Assembly: GCA_001636495.1 (NCBI GenBank)
Contig: KV440964.1
Span: 574,666 to 638,665, forward strand
Length of the DNA: 64,000 bases
Source of the DNA: Sutcliffiella horikoshii
Lineage (GTDB): Bacteria; Bacillota; Bacilli; Bacillales; Bacillaceae_I
Reading direction: 5' to 3'
A program made the position numbers and the translations under genes. Below, piece after piece: positions 34,406 through 43,177 of the stretch (positions within the stretch are counted from its first letter, which is position 1; each line of letters starts with the position of its first letter). The notes beneath the pieces were generated by a model. That model was not told the origin of the DNA. It saw nothing but the letters and a program-made list of their open reading frames with translations, and made no database searches.

Positions 34406-35168
34406 TCTAAACAGTGATTTAGGTGAAAGCTATGGTGCATATACGATTGGAAACGATCAGGAAGTGCTGAAGTACATTTCTTCTGCAAACATTGCCTGCG
34501 GTTTTCATGCCGGGGATTACAATGTGCTGATGGAAACCGTTAAGACAGCTGCAGGCCTCGGAGTTTCTATCGGGGCCCATCCCGGCTTTCCAGACTTGGC
34601 GGGATTCGGTCGCCGCGATATGTCGATGGGCCAGGAGGAGATCTTTAACCTCGTAGTCTATCAAATTGGAGCAATTCAGGCTGCCGCTACCGTTCATGGG
34701 TCACACGTTCATCATGTAAAGCCGCACGGGGCTTTGTATAATCTGGCATCAAAAAATGGTGAGGTGGCTACGGCGATTGCAGAAGCGGTTCGTGCGGTTA
34801 ACCCAAATCTCGTACTTTTCGGCTTGGCAGGGAGTGAATTGGTCCGGGCAGGTGAGAAGGGCGGATTAAGAGTAGCACAGGAAGTTTTCGCAGACAGAAC
34901 CTATCAACCTGATGGAACACTCACCCCAAGGTCTCAGGCGAATGCGATGATACACGATGCAGACCTTGCTGTAGAGCGGGTGCTGAGAATGGTGACAGAA
35001 GGAAAAGTGACAGCCGTAGACGGGCAGGACATCTCCATCCAGGCCGATACTATCTGTGTGCACGGGGATGAACCGGAAGCATTAGAATTCGTGCGAAAAT
35101 TAAGAGCGAAATTGGAAGAGAAACAGGTGGGAATCCAAGCCTTTGGGGTGGTGGAAACCCATGAGTAA
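34392..35168 (+). CDS. pxpA: 5-oxoprolinase subunit A (PxpA, YcsF)
   Basis: 258-residue LamB/YcsF-family protein, the ring-opening component of 5-oxoprolinase. N-terminal DLNSDLGESYGAYTIGND, then ANIACGFHAGD, GAHPGFPD, HHVKPHGALYN and EVFADRTYQPDGTLTPRSQ with the conserved Asp and His residues present. Its ribosome site GGAGGGGGAGG lies in the end of pxpB. The stop overlaps the pxpC start by eight bases. Confidence 0.95.
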   Translation: MRTIDLNSDLGESYGAYTIGNDQEVLKYISSANIACGFHAGDYNVLMETVKTAAGLGVSIGAHPGFPDLAGFGRRDMSMGQEEIFNLVVYQIGAIQAAATVHGSHVHHVKPHGALYNLASKNGEVATAIAEAVRAVNPNLVLFGLAGSELVRAGEKGGLRVAQEVFADRTYQPDGTLTPRSQANAMIHDADLAVERVLRMVTEGKVTAVDGQDISIQADTICVHGDEPEALEFVRKLRAKLEEKQVGIQAFGVVETHE

Positions 35169-36105
35169 ACCTCTGTTTCAAGTAATGAGACCAGGCCTGT
35201 TGACAACTTTTCAGGATTTGGGCCGGACAGGCTTTCAGGAGTTTGGAGTGGTTGTTTCCGGTGCGATGGATGAGTATGCCCTTCAAGTAGGCAACCTTTT
35301 GGTCGGAAACCCAAAAGGGGAAGCGGCACTCGAAGTGACCATTATGGGGCCGGAATTGAAGGCGCTGGAAGATATGGTGGTCGCCATTTGCGGAGGCAAT
35401 CTTTCCCCGACGGTCAATGGCAAACAAGCCCCTATGTGGAAGAGTATTAAGGTGAAAAAGGGAGAGCTTATCGAATTCGGGAGGCCGCTGGAAGGAGCCC
35501 GTGCTTATATTTGTGTAGCGGGAGGGTTCGATGTTCCTGTAGTGATGGGTAGTAGATCTACCTTCCTGAAAGCAAAAATAGGGGGATTGGAGGGACGCGG
35601 ACTTGAGAAAGATGATATGTTGTACGGAGAAGGTCACATTGGAGTTCGGACAGGCCGATCCATCCATCCTGACAAAATCCCGTCCTATAAAAAAGAGGTA
35701 GAAATCAGGGTATGCCTTGGACCTCATCTTGATGCCTTTCATGAATCGTCTGTGGAAACGTTCTTATCGTCCACTTATGAAGTCACCCCACAATCTGACC
35801 GGATGGGCTACAGGCTTAAGGGGCCCAAAATTGAGCACAAGACATCAGCAGATATCATTTCAGAAGCCATCCCTCTTGGTGGGATTCAAGTTCCTGCAGA
35901 CGGGAGTCCGATTCTCTTGATGGCCGACAGGCAGACAACCGGCGGATATACGAGGATTGCTACGGTCATTTCTTATGATATACCACTGCTCGCCCAGGCC
36001 CAGCCAGGCACGAAAATTCGTTTCAGGGAAGTTTCTGTGGAAGAAGCACAGGCTCTTTTCCAGAAGAGGGCTAAGTTTTTTCGAGTGTTGGAGAAAGTGA
36101 CATGA
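35161..36105 (+). CDS. pxpC: 5-oxoprolinase subunit C (PxpC, KipA)
   Basis: 314-residue biotin-dependent-carboxyltransferase-like protein. Typical features: RPGLLTTFQDLGRTGFQEFG, VSGAMDEYALQVGNLLVGN, VCLGPHLDAF and SDRMGYRLKGP, followed by DGSPILLMADRQTTGGY. It pairs with PxpB in ATP-dependent 5-oxoproline cleavage. The ATG at 35161 overlaps the pxpA stop; the open frame six codons upstream has no need to be used. Last gene of the operon; a perfect terminator follows. Confidence 0.95.
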   Translation: MSKPLFQVMRPGLLTTFQDLGRTGFQEFGVVVSGAMDEYALQVGNLLVGNPKGEAALEVTIMGPELKALEDMVVAICGGNLSPTVNGKQAPMWKSIKVKKGELIEFGRPLEGARAYICVAGGFDVPVVMGSRSTFLKAKIGGLEGRGLEKDDMLYGEGHIGVRTGRSIHPDKIPSYKKEVEIRVCLGPHLDAFHESSVETFLSSTYEVTPQSDRMGYRLKGPKIEHKTSADIISEAIPLGGIQVPADGSPILLMADRQTTGGYTRIATVISYDIPLLAQAQPGTKIRFREVSVEEAQALFQKRAKFFRVLEKVT

Positions 36106-36116
36106 AAATTAAAATG

Positions 36117-36143
36117 GCAGAAGAACAGGTCTTCTGCTTTTTT
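36117..36143 (+). terminator. Intrinsic terminator of the pxp operon
   Basis: GCAGAAGA pairs perfectly with TCTTCTGC around five bases, then TTTTTT. Confidence 0.92.
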
Positions 36144-36172
36144 ATATTGGTTAGGGATAAGTTAAAAAAGGA

Positions 36173-36256
36173 GTTTGGCACGAACTTTGGGTGTTTTGGC
36201 ACGAACTTGCCTCGTTTTGGCACGAACTTGCTTCATTTCGGCACGAACTCGCCACT
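36173..36256. repeat. Tandem array, 21-bp period, four copies
   Basis: TTTTGGCACGAACTTGC-like units start at 36173, 36194, 36215 and 36236, exactly 21 bases apart. Non-coding, between the pxp terminator and the TRAP operon terminator. A frame crossing it reads FGTN repeats and is rejected as a gene. Confidence 0.85.
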
Positions 36257-36388
36257 TGGGACACAACCGCTTCCAAGATTACCATCAAATTTGTAGGCAA
36301 ATGTAACAAAAGGACCTAATATACGAGTAGAAATCATTCCAAAGTGAAAAAGGCTAACAACAGAAGGTAAAAAACCTTCATACCACAC

Positions 36389-36427
36389 AAAAAACCTGCC
36401 CCCAAACAAATCGGAGGCAGGTTTTTC
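36389..36427 (-). terminator. Terminator of the minus-strand TRAP operon
   Basis: AAAAACCTGCC pairs with GGCAGGTTTTT; symmetrical, with T-runs on both strands. Confidence 0.85.
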
Positions 36428-36432
36428 TTCAA

Positions 36433-38448
36433 TTAGTTCGCTTCCCCTACTGGTTTGGCGGAACCTTTTCCTGTGTTGCCACGCTTCCAGAAAATCTGTA
36501 AAGCTAGCATTACACCAAAGGCGATAAAGCCGAAGATATCTGTATTGGACTCAGGATAGATTAGAAGCAATCCTGTAGAAACGGTGATGATCCGTTCGAT
36601 CCAGTGAAGCTTTCTGTACCAGAAACCGATAAGGCCGGCACCGATGGAGATCATTCCAACGATGGAGGTCACTAGTATCCAGGAGACTTCCGGAATGGTC
36701 GTATCAATCATGAGCAATTGAGGCTGGAATACAAACATGTACGGGATGATAAATGCTGCAATGGCAAGCTTGGATGCATTTATTCCGGTACGTATCGGCT
36801 CCCCTTTGGATATCCCTGTTGCAGCAAAGGCGGCAAGGGCTACAGGTGGAGTGATGTCAGCGACAATTCCGAAATAGAATACGAACATGTGAGCCGCTAG
36901 AATCGGAATGGCAACCTCTAATTGGTTATTCAATGCGATGATGGCAGGTAGCGCAATCGTCGATGTAATAATATAGTTGGCTGTCGTTGGAGAACCCATC
37001 CCCAAGATGATGGATGCAATCATCGTAAAGAATAGAGTCAATAACAATAGCATAGTTGGAGAAGAAGTAATGGAAGCAGCGATTCCTACAAGGCTGTTCC
37101 CCATTTTAAGTCCAAGTCCAGTTTTCGTCACGACCCCTACAATGATACCGGCACACGCTGTAGCAGCAGCAACACCAAGTGCAGTACGCGCCCCGTTTGT
37201 GAGGGCAAGAAGGAATCTCTCTAAATTGATTCTCGTATCTTTTCTGAACATACTTACGACTATCGTACTTAAAATACCAAGTAGAGCAGTACGCTCAATA
37301 CTAAAGCCTTGGAATAAAAGGAATACGATGATAAGTATAGGTAATAACAGATGAATCTTCTTTAGTACTTCGCGCTTCTTTGGAATTTCTTCTTTTGGCA
37401 AGCCATGCAGGCCTTGTTTTTTCGCTTCCAAGTGAGTCATGATCCAGATCCCAGAGAAATAGAGAATCGCTGGAATGGTAGCGGCTTTGGCGATATCCCA
37501 ATAAGCCACACCTGCAAATTCGATCATCAAGAAAGCAGCAGCACCCATGATCGGCGGCATGATTTGACCACCAGTGGAAGAAGCTGCTTCCACGGCACCA
37601 GCAAAGTTACGATGGTACCCCAGTCGCTTCATCAAAGGAATGGTGTAGGAACCAGTTGTCACTGTGTTCGCAACAGAACTTCCAGAGATGGTACCTTGTA
37701 GGGCACTGGAGAAGATGGCAACTTTCGCAGGTCCGCCTGTTCGTCTACCTGCAAGAGAAATGGCCAGGTCGTTAAAGTAGTTTCCGACTCCGGTCTGAAC
37801 AAGGAACGCACCAAATAATAAGAATAAGAAAATATAGGTAGATGATACCTGTAGCGGTGTTCCTAGAATCCCTTCTGTCGTAAAGAACATACTTTGAATA
37901 AATTGATTAAGGCTGAGACCTCTATGTGCAAGCATTCCAGGCATATATGGTCCGAATAAAGCGTAAATCATAAACACGGTAGCGATGATGGTAATCGGCA
38001 GCCCAATTGCACGCCTTGTGGCTTCAATGACCAATAGAATAGCCAGTCCACCAATTACCGCTTGTTGGGAATTGATACTACCGATTTGTTGTATCATTGT
38101 GTCATAAAAAACCGGCCAATATCCGCAGACGACAATGGTCAAACCAACAAGAATGTAATCATACCAGGCAATTTTATTCTTTGGTGCCCCTCTTCTGGCA
38201 GGGAACAAAAGAAAGATCAGTGTAAGGGCAAAGCCCAAGTGGACAGTACGTTGGATATAAGCGGTAAATTGGCCGAATATCCCTGTATAAAGTTGAAAAA
38301 GGGAAAAGGCGATCAACATGAAGAAGACCACTTTACCTGTATAACCTGTCAGGTGGCGGGTTTTCGCATCAGGATCGTACTTTTCCAGCAGTTGTTCCTG
38401 CTCTTCGGCAGTTAATGCCTTTTCCTTTTTATCGTTTGTATCACTCAT
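36433..38448 (-). CDS. TRAP transporter fused permease (4TM/12TM), system 1
   Basis: 671-residue TAXI-type TRAP permease in which the small and large membrane subunits are fused. N-terminal charged segment LTAEEQEQLLEKYDPDAKTR, then about 16-18 helices. The core has GGPAKVAIFSSALQGTISGSS, GGQIMPPIMGAAAFLM and GMGSPTTANYIITSTIALPA, with PPVALAAFAATGISKGEP near the end. It moves an organic acid using a sodium or proton gradient with the TAXI binding protein encoded upstream; the substrate is unknown. Strong ribosome site AAGGAAGG. It overlaps the DUF1850 gene by eight bases. Confidence 0.93.
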   Translation of the reverse strand: MSDTNDKKEKALTAEEQEQLLEKYDPDAKTRHLTGYTGKVVFFMLIAFSLFQLYTGIFGQFTAYIQRTVHLGFALTLIFLLFPARRGAPKNKIAWYDYILVGLTIVVCGYWPVFYDTMIQQIGSINSQQAVIGGLAILLVIEATRRAIGLPITIIATVFMIYALFGPYMPGMLAHRGLSLNQFIQSMFFTTEGILGTPLQVSSTYIFLFLLFGAFLVQTGVGNYFNDLAISLAGRRTGGPAKVAIFSSALQGTISGSSVANTVTTGSYTIPLMKRLGYHRNFAGAVEAASSTGGQIMPPIMGAAAFLMIEFAGVAYWDIAKAATIPAILYFSGIWIMTHLEAKKQGLHGLPKEEIPKKREVLKKIHLLLPILIIVFLLFQGFSIERTALLGILSTIVVSMFRKDTRINLERFLLALTNGARTALGVAAATACAGIIVGVVTKTGLGLKMGNSLVGIAASITSSPTMLLLLTLFFTMIASIILGMGSPTTANYIITSTIALPAIIALNNQLEVAIPILAAHMFVFYFGIVADITPPVALAAFAATGISKGEPIRTGINASKLAIAAFIIPYMFVFQPQLLMIDTTIPEVSWILVTSIVGMISIGAGLIGFWYRKLHWIERIITVSTGLLLIYPESNTDIFGFIAFGVMLALQIFWKRGNTGKGSAKPVGEAN

Positions 38449-38968
38449 GGATTTTCCTTCCTTTCATATACTGCCATAATGTTAATTTTTCGACTCTTAC
38501 ATTATACCAGTCTCCTGGATTAAAGTATTCGTTAAACCACACCATCTTTTCCCCATTATCGCCCCAGGAAAGGCGGTTTTTGGAAACGGTTTTACCATTT
38601 CGGATATTCATGGAGGAGAAGACATTATTCAAGTCTTTTATATGGTATTTGCCATCTTCATAGACAAATTCCTCCCCCTCTTCCGCATTGGATGGCATGC
38701 CAATTCCGAATTCTTCATAGACAATTTCGGTTTGAACGATTTGGAGGTCATCTGTCACCATATATTTTTCCACTACATCGGTTAAATGGATGGAATGTGT
38801 AAAGGTGATTTGAAAGGTGTCCTCTTTATTTATGGGGAGGTATGCTTGGATGTGTCCAGTGTTCTGCGTATCGAAAACCAGTGCGGTTCTTAACGGGACC
38901 AAGAAGAGAATCGATAATAGCAAAACGGTGGTAGAGGATAATATGATTGCAAGCATTCTTTTTTTCAT
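38441..38968 (-). CDS. DUF1850 protein, system 1
   Basis: 175 residues with one N-terminal membrane helix and an extracellular domain containing FTHSIHLTDVVEKYMV, IVYEEFGIGMPSNAEEGEEF and LTLWQYMKGR. DUF1850 proteins are typically encoded between TAXI binding proteins and fused TRAP permeases and are thought to be part of the system. Start at MKKRMLAIIL, preceded by TAGGTGGG; the longer frame to 39091 runs into the binding-protein gene. Confidence 0.85.
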   Translation of the reverse strand: MKKRMLAIILSSTTVLLLSILFLVPLRTALVFDTQNTGHIQAYLPINKEDTFQITFTHSIHLTDVVEKYMVTDDLQIVQTEIVYEEFGIGMPSNAEEGEEFVYEDGKYHIKDLNNVFSSMNIRNGKTVSKNRLSWGDNGEKMVWFNEYFNPGDWYNVRVEKLTLWQYMKGRKIHE

Positions 38969-39050
38969 GTTAACCCACCTATTAAAATAAAAGAAGGACC
39001 GACAGCAAGGTGGAACCAAGTGTCGGCCGTTCTCTTTCTTATAGCTGATA

Positions 39051-40031
39051 TTAGTCGAGTAAACCTTGTTCTTTAAAGTACTTCTCAGCACCAGGGTGGA
39101 AGTCGATTCCGATTCCGTCTACTGCCGTTTCAATGGTGATGAACTCACCTTTGGCATGGGCGATTTCCCCAGTATTTTCATAGATTGCTTTTGTGATTTC
39201 ATATACAAGGTCCTCAGAAAGGTCCTTAGAAACTGCTAACATCGCAAGAACCGCGACAGTCGTCACTTCGTTTTCCATGTTGTACGTTCCAGCTTCAATT
39301 GTATCAGCTGCATAGTATGGATATTTTTCAACTAGCTCATCAATTTTATCTTGAGCGATTGGAACGATGCTAACGGATGTAGAAGCAGATAACCCTTCTA
39401 CCGCACCAGTTGGTGTACCGGAAGTGATGAACGCAGCATCGATGTTTCCATCCTGGATTCCACCAGTGGACTCACCGAAATCAAGATTTTGTGCATTGAT
39501 GTCGTCCATGGACATGCCATGTACTTCAAGGATTTGTTGTGCATTGATATACGTACCAGAACCAGGTGCACCTACAGATACTGTTTTACCTTTCAGGTCT
39601 TCTACACTCGAAATTCCGGAATCAGCCTTTGTAACGATTTGGATTGTTTCAGGATAAAGAGAACCTAGAGCCAAAACATTATCAACAGCTTTTCCTTCAA
39701 AAGCGTTCGTACCTTCAACTGCATTAGCCATAACATCCGTTTGAACGAAAGCAAGTTCTGCATCGCCCTCAGATAAAGCGATTACATTGTCCGCAGATGC
39801 ATTGGAAGAAACTGCGTCAGTACTGATGTCTGTTTTCTCACCGATAATTTTAGCCATTGCTCCACCTAGCGGATAGTATGTACCACTTGTTCCACCAGTA
39901 AGCATGCTTAAGAATTTTGGATCTTCACTGCCGCCTTCCCCGCTAGAACCATTATCTCCGCCACCACATGCAGCCAAGAATAATGATAGTACTAGAACCA
40001 TAGATAAGGCTACGAAACTATTCTTTTTCAT
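39051..40031 (-). CDS. TAXI-family TRAP substrate-binding lipoprotein, system 1
   Basis: 326-residue binding protein. Signal peptide MKKNSFVALSMVLVLSLFLAAC with lipobox LAAC, then a Gly/Ser-rich linker, then TAXI hallmarks MLTGGTSGTYYPLGGAMAKI, SVGAPGSGTYINAQQILE and IDAAFITSGTPTGAV, ending HPGAEKYFKEQGLL. First gene of the minus-strand operon; its ATG has GGGGGAG upstream. It is a paralogue of the protein encoded at 43756 and is transcribed divergently from the dehydrogenase gene at 40227. Confidence 0.93.
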   Translation of the reverse strand: MKKNSFVALSMVLVLSLFLAACGGGDNGSSGEGGSEDPKFLSMLTGGTSGTYYPLGGAMAKIIGEKTDISTDAVSSNASADNVIALSEGDAELAFVQTDVMANAVEGTNAFEGKAVDNVLALGSLYPETIQIVTKADSGISSVEDLKGKTVSVGAPGSGTYINAQQILEVHGMSMDDINAQNLDFGESTGGIQDGNIDAAFITSGTPTGAVEGLSASTSVSIVPIAQDKIDELVEKYPYYAADTIEAGTYNMENEVTTVAVLAMLAVSKDLSEDLVYEITKAIYENTGEIAHAKGEFITIETAVDGIGIDFHPGAEKYFKEQGLLD

Positions 40032-40226
40032 CGAACTCCCCCTAATTATTAATTTTACATCTCTTATTTTACAGTTATTACAGAGATTTATCAAATGTGA
40101 ACCCAGTATTTAGGTGGTTTTCTGTTATAATCACTCTTTTTCAAAGGAGTGTGTGCTATTACACTTGTACGCTACCATGCTAAAATAATAGATAGATATA
40201 ACGTAGGAGTGGGGAGTGCTCTTTTG

Positions 40227-41168
40227 ATGAAAATAAATAATATCCTTTTTACAGGTAGGTTAATAAAAGAGTTAGATTTGTTGTTAGGTTCTTGTGAAGC
40301 GTTGGAGGGGAGGGCTCTCCGCTTTATTTCTGAGAGTAATGTTACATCGGAGGACCTAGCGTGGGCGGATGCTTATGTGGCTTTTCAACCGACTGAGAAC
40401 TTTCATTTCGGCCATATAAAATGGGTGCACTCACTCGGCGCCGGGGTAGACCGTTACACGGCCCTTGGCAAATGGCCCGAAAATGTCCTTTTGACAAGAA
40501 CAATCACCTCATTTGGGCAGAAAATCGGAGAGTACACGCTAAGTTATATGTTGAAAGATTTGCAGCATCACTATACTTTTCGTGATCAGCAGGGCCGTGG
40601 GGAATGGAAGATGGTTGCTCCTAGGGCATTGAATGAAATGAAAGTGGTCATTTTTGGCACAGGGGAGATAGGTCAAGAGGTAGCGCGGATCCTTGCTTAC
40701 TTTGGGGTGAAGGTGTATGGGGTTTCTCGCAGTGGTGTCTCCAAGGAATACTACAGTAAAGTGATGCCTCTGAACAGGGTGGAAGATGGTTGCCTTATAG
40801 AAGCAGATTATGTAGTAAATACCTTGCCATTAACAGAGGAGACGGAGCGTTTGTTTGATGATAGCTTTTTCGGGAAGCTGAATCAAGCAGTGTTCATCAA
40901 CGTTGGAAGAGGGGGAACCGTTGATCATGAAGCTTTGTTGGGTGCATTGGATAGAGGCAATCTGAAGGCGGCTGTCCTTGATGTATTTGAGGAGGAACCG
41001 TTACCTGTTGGAAGTCCGTTATGGAATCATCGTGGAGTGACAATTACCCCACATATTTCGGCGATTACAACACCGGAAGAAGCGGTGACTTGTTTTCTGG
41101 AGACGTTGGAGTGTGTGGAGAGCGGAGGGAAGTTGCGGAATGCGGTGGATGTTGTGCGGGGGTATTGA
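40227..41168 (+). CDS. D-2-hydroxyacid dehydrogenase
   Basis: 313 residues. NAD(P)-dependent dehydrogenase with a Rossmann domain: MKVVIFGTGEIGQEVARIL (GxGxxG), then TLPLTEETERLF, FINVGRGGTVDHEALLGAL (catalytic Arg region), VLDVFEEEPLP (Glu) and TPHISAIT (catalytic His). HSLGAGVDRY lies before the first hinge. Exact substrate unknown; its position between two TRAP systems hints at a 2-hydroxy or 2-oxo acid. The ATG follows GGAGTGGGG; the frame to 40149 lacks a ribosome site. Confidence 0.9.
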   Translation: MKINNILFTGRLIKELDLLLGSCEALEGRALRFISESNVTSEDLAWADAYVAFQPTENFHFGHIKWVHSLGAGVDRYTALGKWPENVLLTRTITSFGQKIGEYTLSYMLKDLQHHYTFRDQQGRGEWKMVAPRALNEMKVVIFGTGEIGQEVARILAYFGVKVYGVSRSGVSKEYYSKVMPLNRVEDGCLIEADYVVNTLPLTEETERLFDDSFFGKLNQAVFINVGRGGTVDHEALLGALDRGNLKAAVLDVFEEEPLPVGSPLWNHRGVTITPHISAITTPEEAVTCFLETLECVESGGKLRNAVDVVRGY

Positions 41169-41210
41169 GATTTAGGGAGTGGGGTTGTTGGTAGGAGGAA
41201 TAGTGTTTTT

Positions 41211-41330
41211 TGTCGATTTCCTGATAAAATGTAAAATTTCATGATATATCGTGGGAATTCCGGATATCCTTCAAAATTTCATGATATATTGCTAAATTTC
41301 ATGATATATTTCAAAATTTCCGGATATCCC
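41211..41330. repeat. Tandem array, 20-bp period, six copies
   Basis: Six consecutive 20-base units. Each has (A)AATTTC (GATTTC in unit 1, GAATTC in unit 3) in its first half; in the second half units 2, 4 and 5 have ATGATATAT while units 3 and 6 have CGGATATCC. The rest of 41169-41594 is A/T-rich without a gene or clear site. Confidence 0.85.
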
Positions 41331-41603
41331 CCCCACAGTCAAAATTTAGGTTTCAATTTCCAATAAATGTGCTATGTAACTAGTAGTGCTTTTTATCCGG
41401 TAGGGTGTAAATTGGCTTACTCCACACCAATCAGTTCAATTCTCAAAAAATAGTATAAATTACCCATTAAAATCCAGTCAAAAATAAATAGTTCTCATCA
41501 TTTTGGAATTTTTCTTCCATGTTATAGTAGAAGTTATTGAGAATTTGATCTATACCAGTTGTTACATATGAATTAAAAATATACTACTTATGAGGTGATG
41601 AAC

Positions 41604-41969
41604 TTGTCTATCGCATACTATAATTCTCTGCTCAGGGAAAAGCAGCAGCAACTCCAGCGGCTTCAGGATTGTCAAAGTCGACTAAGGGGCAAACAGCAAG
41701 AGTTTGCCAGTTTTAGAGCTTCTGTCACAAGGCCTGAACTTTCCTCGTTCACCTGGCAGGGCACACTTGCCAACCGCTTTGAAGATATCAGGACAAATGG
41801 AATGCTTCATTATTATTCCGAAATGGAACAAAGTCAGTTCAGTGCCATCTTCTCCGGTATCGAAAATAAGATCCAACAACTTCACCGTGAAATCAACTCA
41901 CTTAAACAGACCATTGCTTCATTAGAATTGCAGCTGGCAGAAGAACGGGCTGCGAACAGAATTAATTAA
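41604..41969 (+). CDS. YwqH-like (DUF5082) helical protein, type VII secretion partner
   Basis: 121 residues, almost entirely coiled coil: LLREKQQQLQRLQDCQSRLRG at the start, a central FTWQGTLANRFEDIR segment with a W-x-G, and a second helix to the end. This is the architecture of YwqH/DUF5082, which in B. subtilis is encoded before YwqI and the LXG toxin YwqJ; such partners bind the LXG domain for Esx (type VII) export. I chose TTG at 41604 with GAGGTG six bases upstream; the ATG at 41598 is too close to that site. The next gene is the YwqI-like partner, but no LXG gene follows. Confidence 0.75.
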   Translation: MSIAYYNSLLREKQQQLQRLQDCQSRLRGKQQEFASFRASVTRPELSSFTWQGTLANRFEDIRTNGMLHYYSEMEQSQFSAIFSGIENKIQQLHREINSLKQTIASLELQLAEERAANRIN

Positions 41970-41987
41970 AGTATAGGAGGTCTCCAT

Positions 41988-42266
41988 ATGAGCATAGAAA
42001 TCAAAATTAAGCAAAGTGAGATAGAGCAAGCCCTTACCCAAATGAAATCCTCCTCAGAAGCTCTTGCATCCTCTCTTCCCTCCTCCATAGGAAGCGGCAA
42101 CCGACTAGATGTAGTAAATAAGCTGAATGAAATTAACCGTACCTTGGAGCAACTCACAGAAAATTATAAAGCACTCTTGCTACATAATGAACAGATGACC
42201 AGACAGTCTGTCCAGCAAATGGTGGAAAAAGATCAGCAGCTTTCTACCAATATGCAGCTTCGGTAG
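41988..42266 (+). CDS. YwqI-like (DUF5344) helical protein
   Basis: 92 residues, helical hairpin. The N-terminal MSIEIKIKQSEIEQALTQMK and LPSSIGSGNRLDVVNKLNEIN are typical of YwqI/DUF5344, the second small partner of LXG toxins. Strong ribosome site AGGAGGT. It follows the YwqH-like gene by 18 bases, so they form an operon. No LXG toxin gene lies within the window. Confidence 0.75.
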   Translation: MSIEIKIKQSEIEQALTQMKSSSEALASSLPSSIGSGNRLDVVNKLNEINRTLEQLTENYKALLLHNEQMTRQSVQQMVEKDQQLSTNMQLR

Positions 42267-42352
42267 GATTTTGAATTTGGGTTGCCTAAAAAGCAAAGAA
42301 AATATATTTTCAACCCATTTTAATGGTACTCACTATTGAAAGGATGTACCCC

Positions 42353-43066
42353 TTGAAGAAAGAAATAGATTATATAACCGCTTCATATTTAAGATTGCAA
42401 ACACCCAAGGAAAACCGAAGCAATATTATTGTTTTCTTTCTTATTTTTCTTGATTTCATCGCTTTTTTCCTGATTCTAGCTGAACCTTTTGATAAAACAT
42501 TCCTAATGGCTGCCTTGTTACCTATGATCTTTATACACATCTGGGCATGCCTGTACATAATAGCTCCATATAAATATGAACGATCTTACTATTTGTTCTT
42601 TGGGGTATATGGAGTTATTAATTCCTATGTACTATTCCTTTCCATTCAAAAAATCCTTTATCTAATAATAGGTGTGGAGGGGTATATGCCTTTTATTATA
42701 GGGCTGTTCTCATTAATAGCCTTATTGTTAATAATGAATCTAATTAATATTAAGGTGCTCTACAGAGGTACTTATGCAAAGCTACAGAGAATGGAGTATA
42801 ACAAAACCACAACTCCATATCTAACTGCAGCTGGTATAGGCTATGTTCTCTCCCAGCTGTTCCTAACTCTTGTTTATGATAATTCTATTAAAATGCTATT
42901 TTATATTTTCCTTCTTTCTTTCTTTTCCATATTAACCGCGTTTTTCTCTGTATTTATTCATAAATACTTTTATATACGTAAAAACTATGAGGCTGTTAAA
43001 ACGATTTACCCAGAATTCGGACTTCCTAAAAAAATGAGAAAAGAAAATAGTAGTAACTATTTTTAA
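42353..43066 (+). CDS. Multi-spanning membrane protein, unknown
   Basis: About 237 residues with six predicted membrane helices in three pairs (near residues 25-45, 50-70, 80-105, 115-140, 160-185 and 190-215) and a basic C-terminal tail. No family recognised. Its place directly after a YwqH/YwqI-like pair makes it a candidate membrane immunity or accessory protein of a lost LXG toxin; this is inference. Start uncertain: TTG at 42353 has AAAGGA upstream, whereas the ATG at 42323 has no ribosome site. Confidence 0.65.
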   Translation: MKKEIDYITASYLRLQTPKENRSNIIVFFLIFLDFIAFFLILAEPFDKTFLMAALLPMIFIHIWACLYIIAPYKYERSYYLFFGVYGVINSYVLFLSIQKILYLIIGVEGYMPFIIGLFSLIALLLIMNLINIKVLYRGTYAKLQRMEYNKTTTPYLTAAGIGYVLSQLFLTLVYDNSIKMLFYIFLLSFFSILTAFFSVFIHKYFYIRKNYEAVKTIYPEFGLPKKMRKENSSNYF

Positions 43067-43177
43067 GTATATGAAGGCGTAAAAGATGAACTGGACCTTA
43101 ACAATTAGACACCGTGAGGAGAAACAGCCTTCCCTAAATGGCATCGAAAGAAAGAAACAGAAAGGTGAAGGGTGTAC

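Noticed and set aside
36102-36296. 64-codon frame overlapping the pxpC stop by ATGA
   Set aside because: It runs through the operon's perfect terminator and the 21-bp array, giving FGTN repeats; no ribosome site of its own.
38415-38663. Plus-strand frame over the end of the DUF1850 gene
   Set aside because: Antisense to a recognised family member without start signals.
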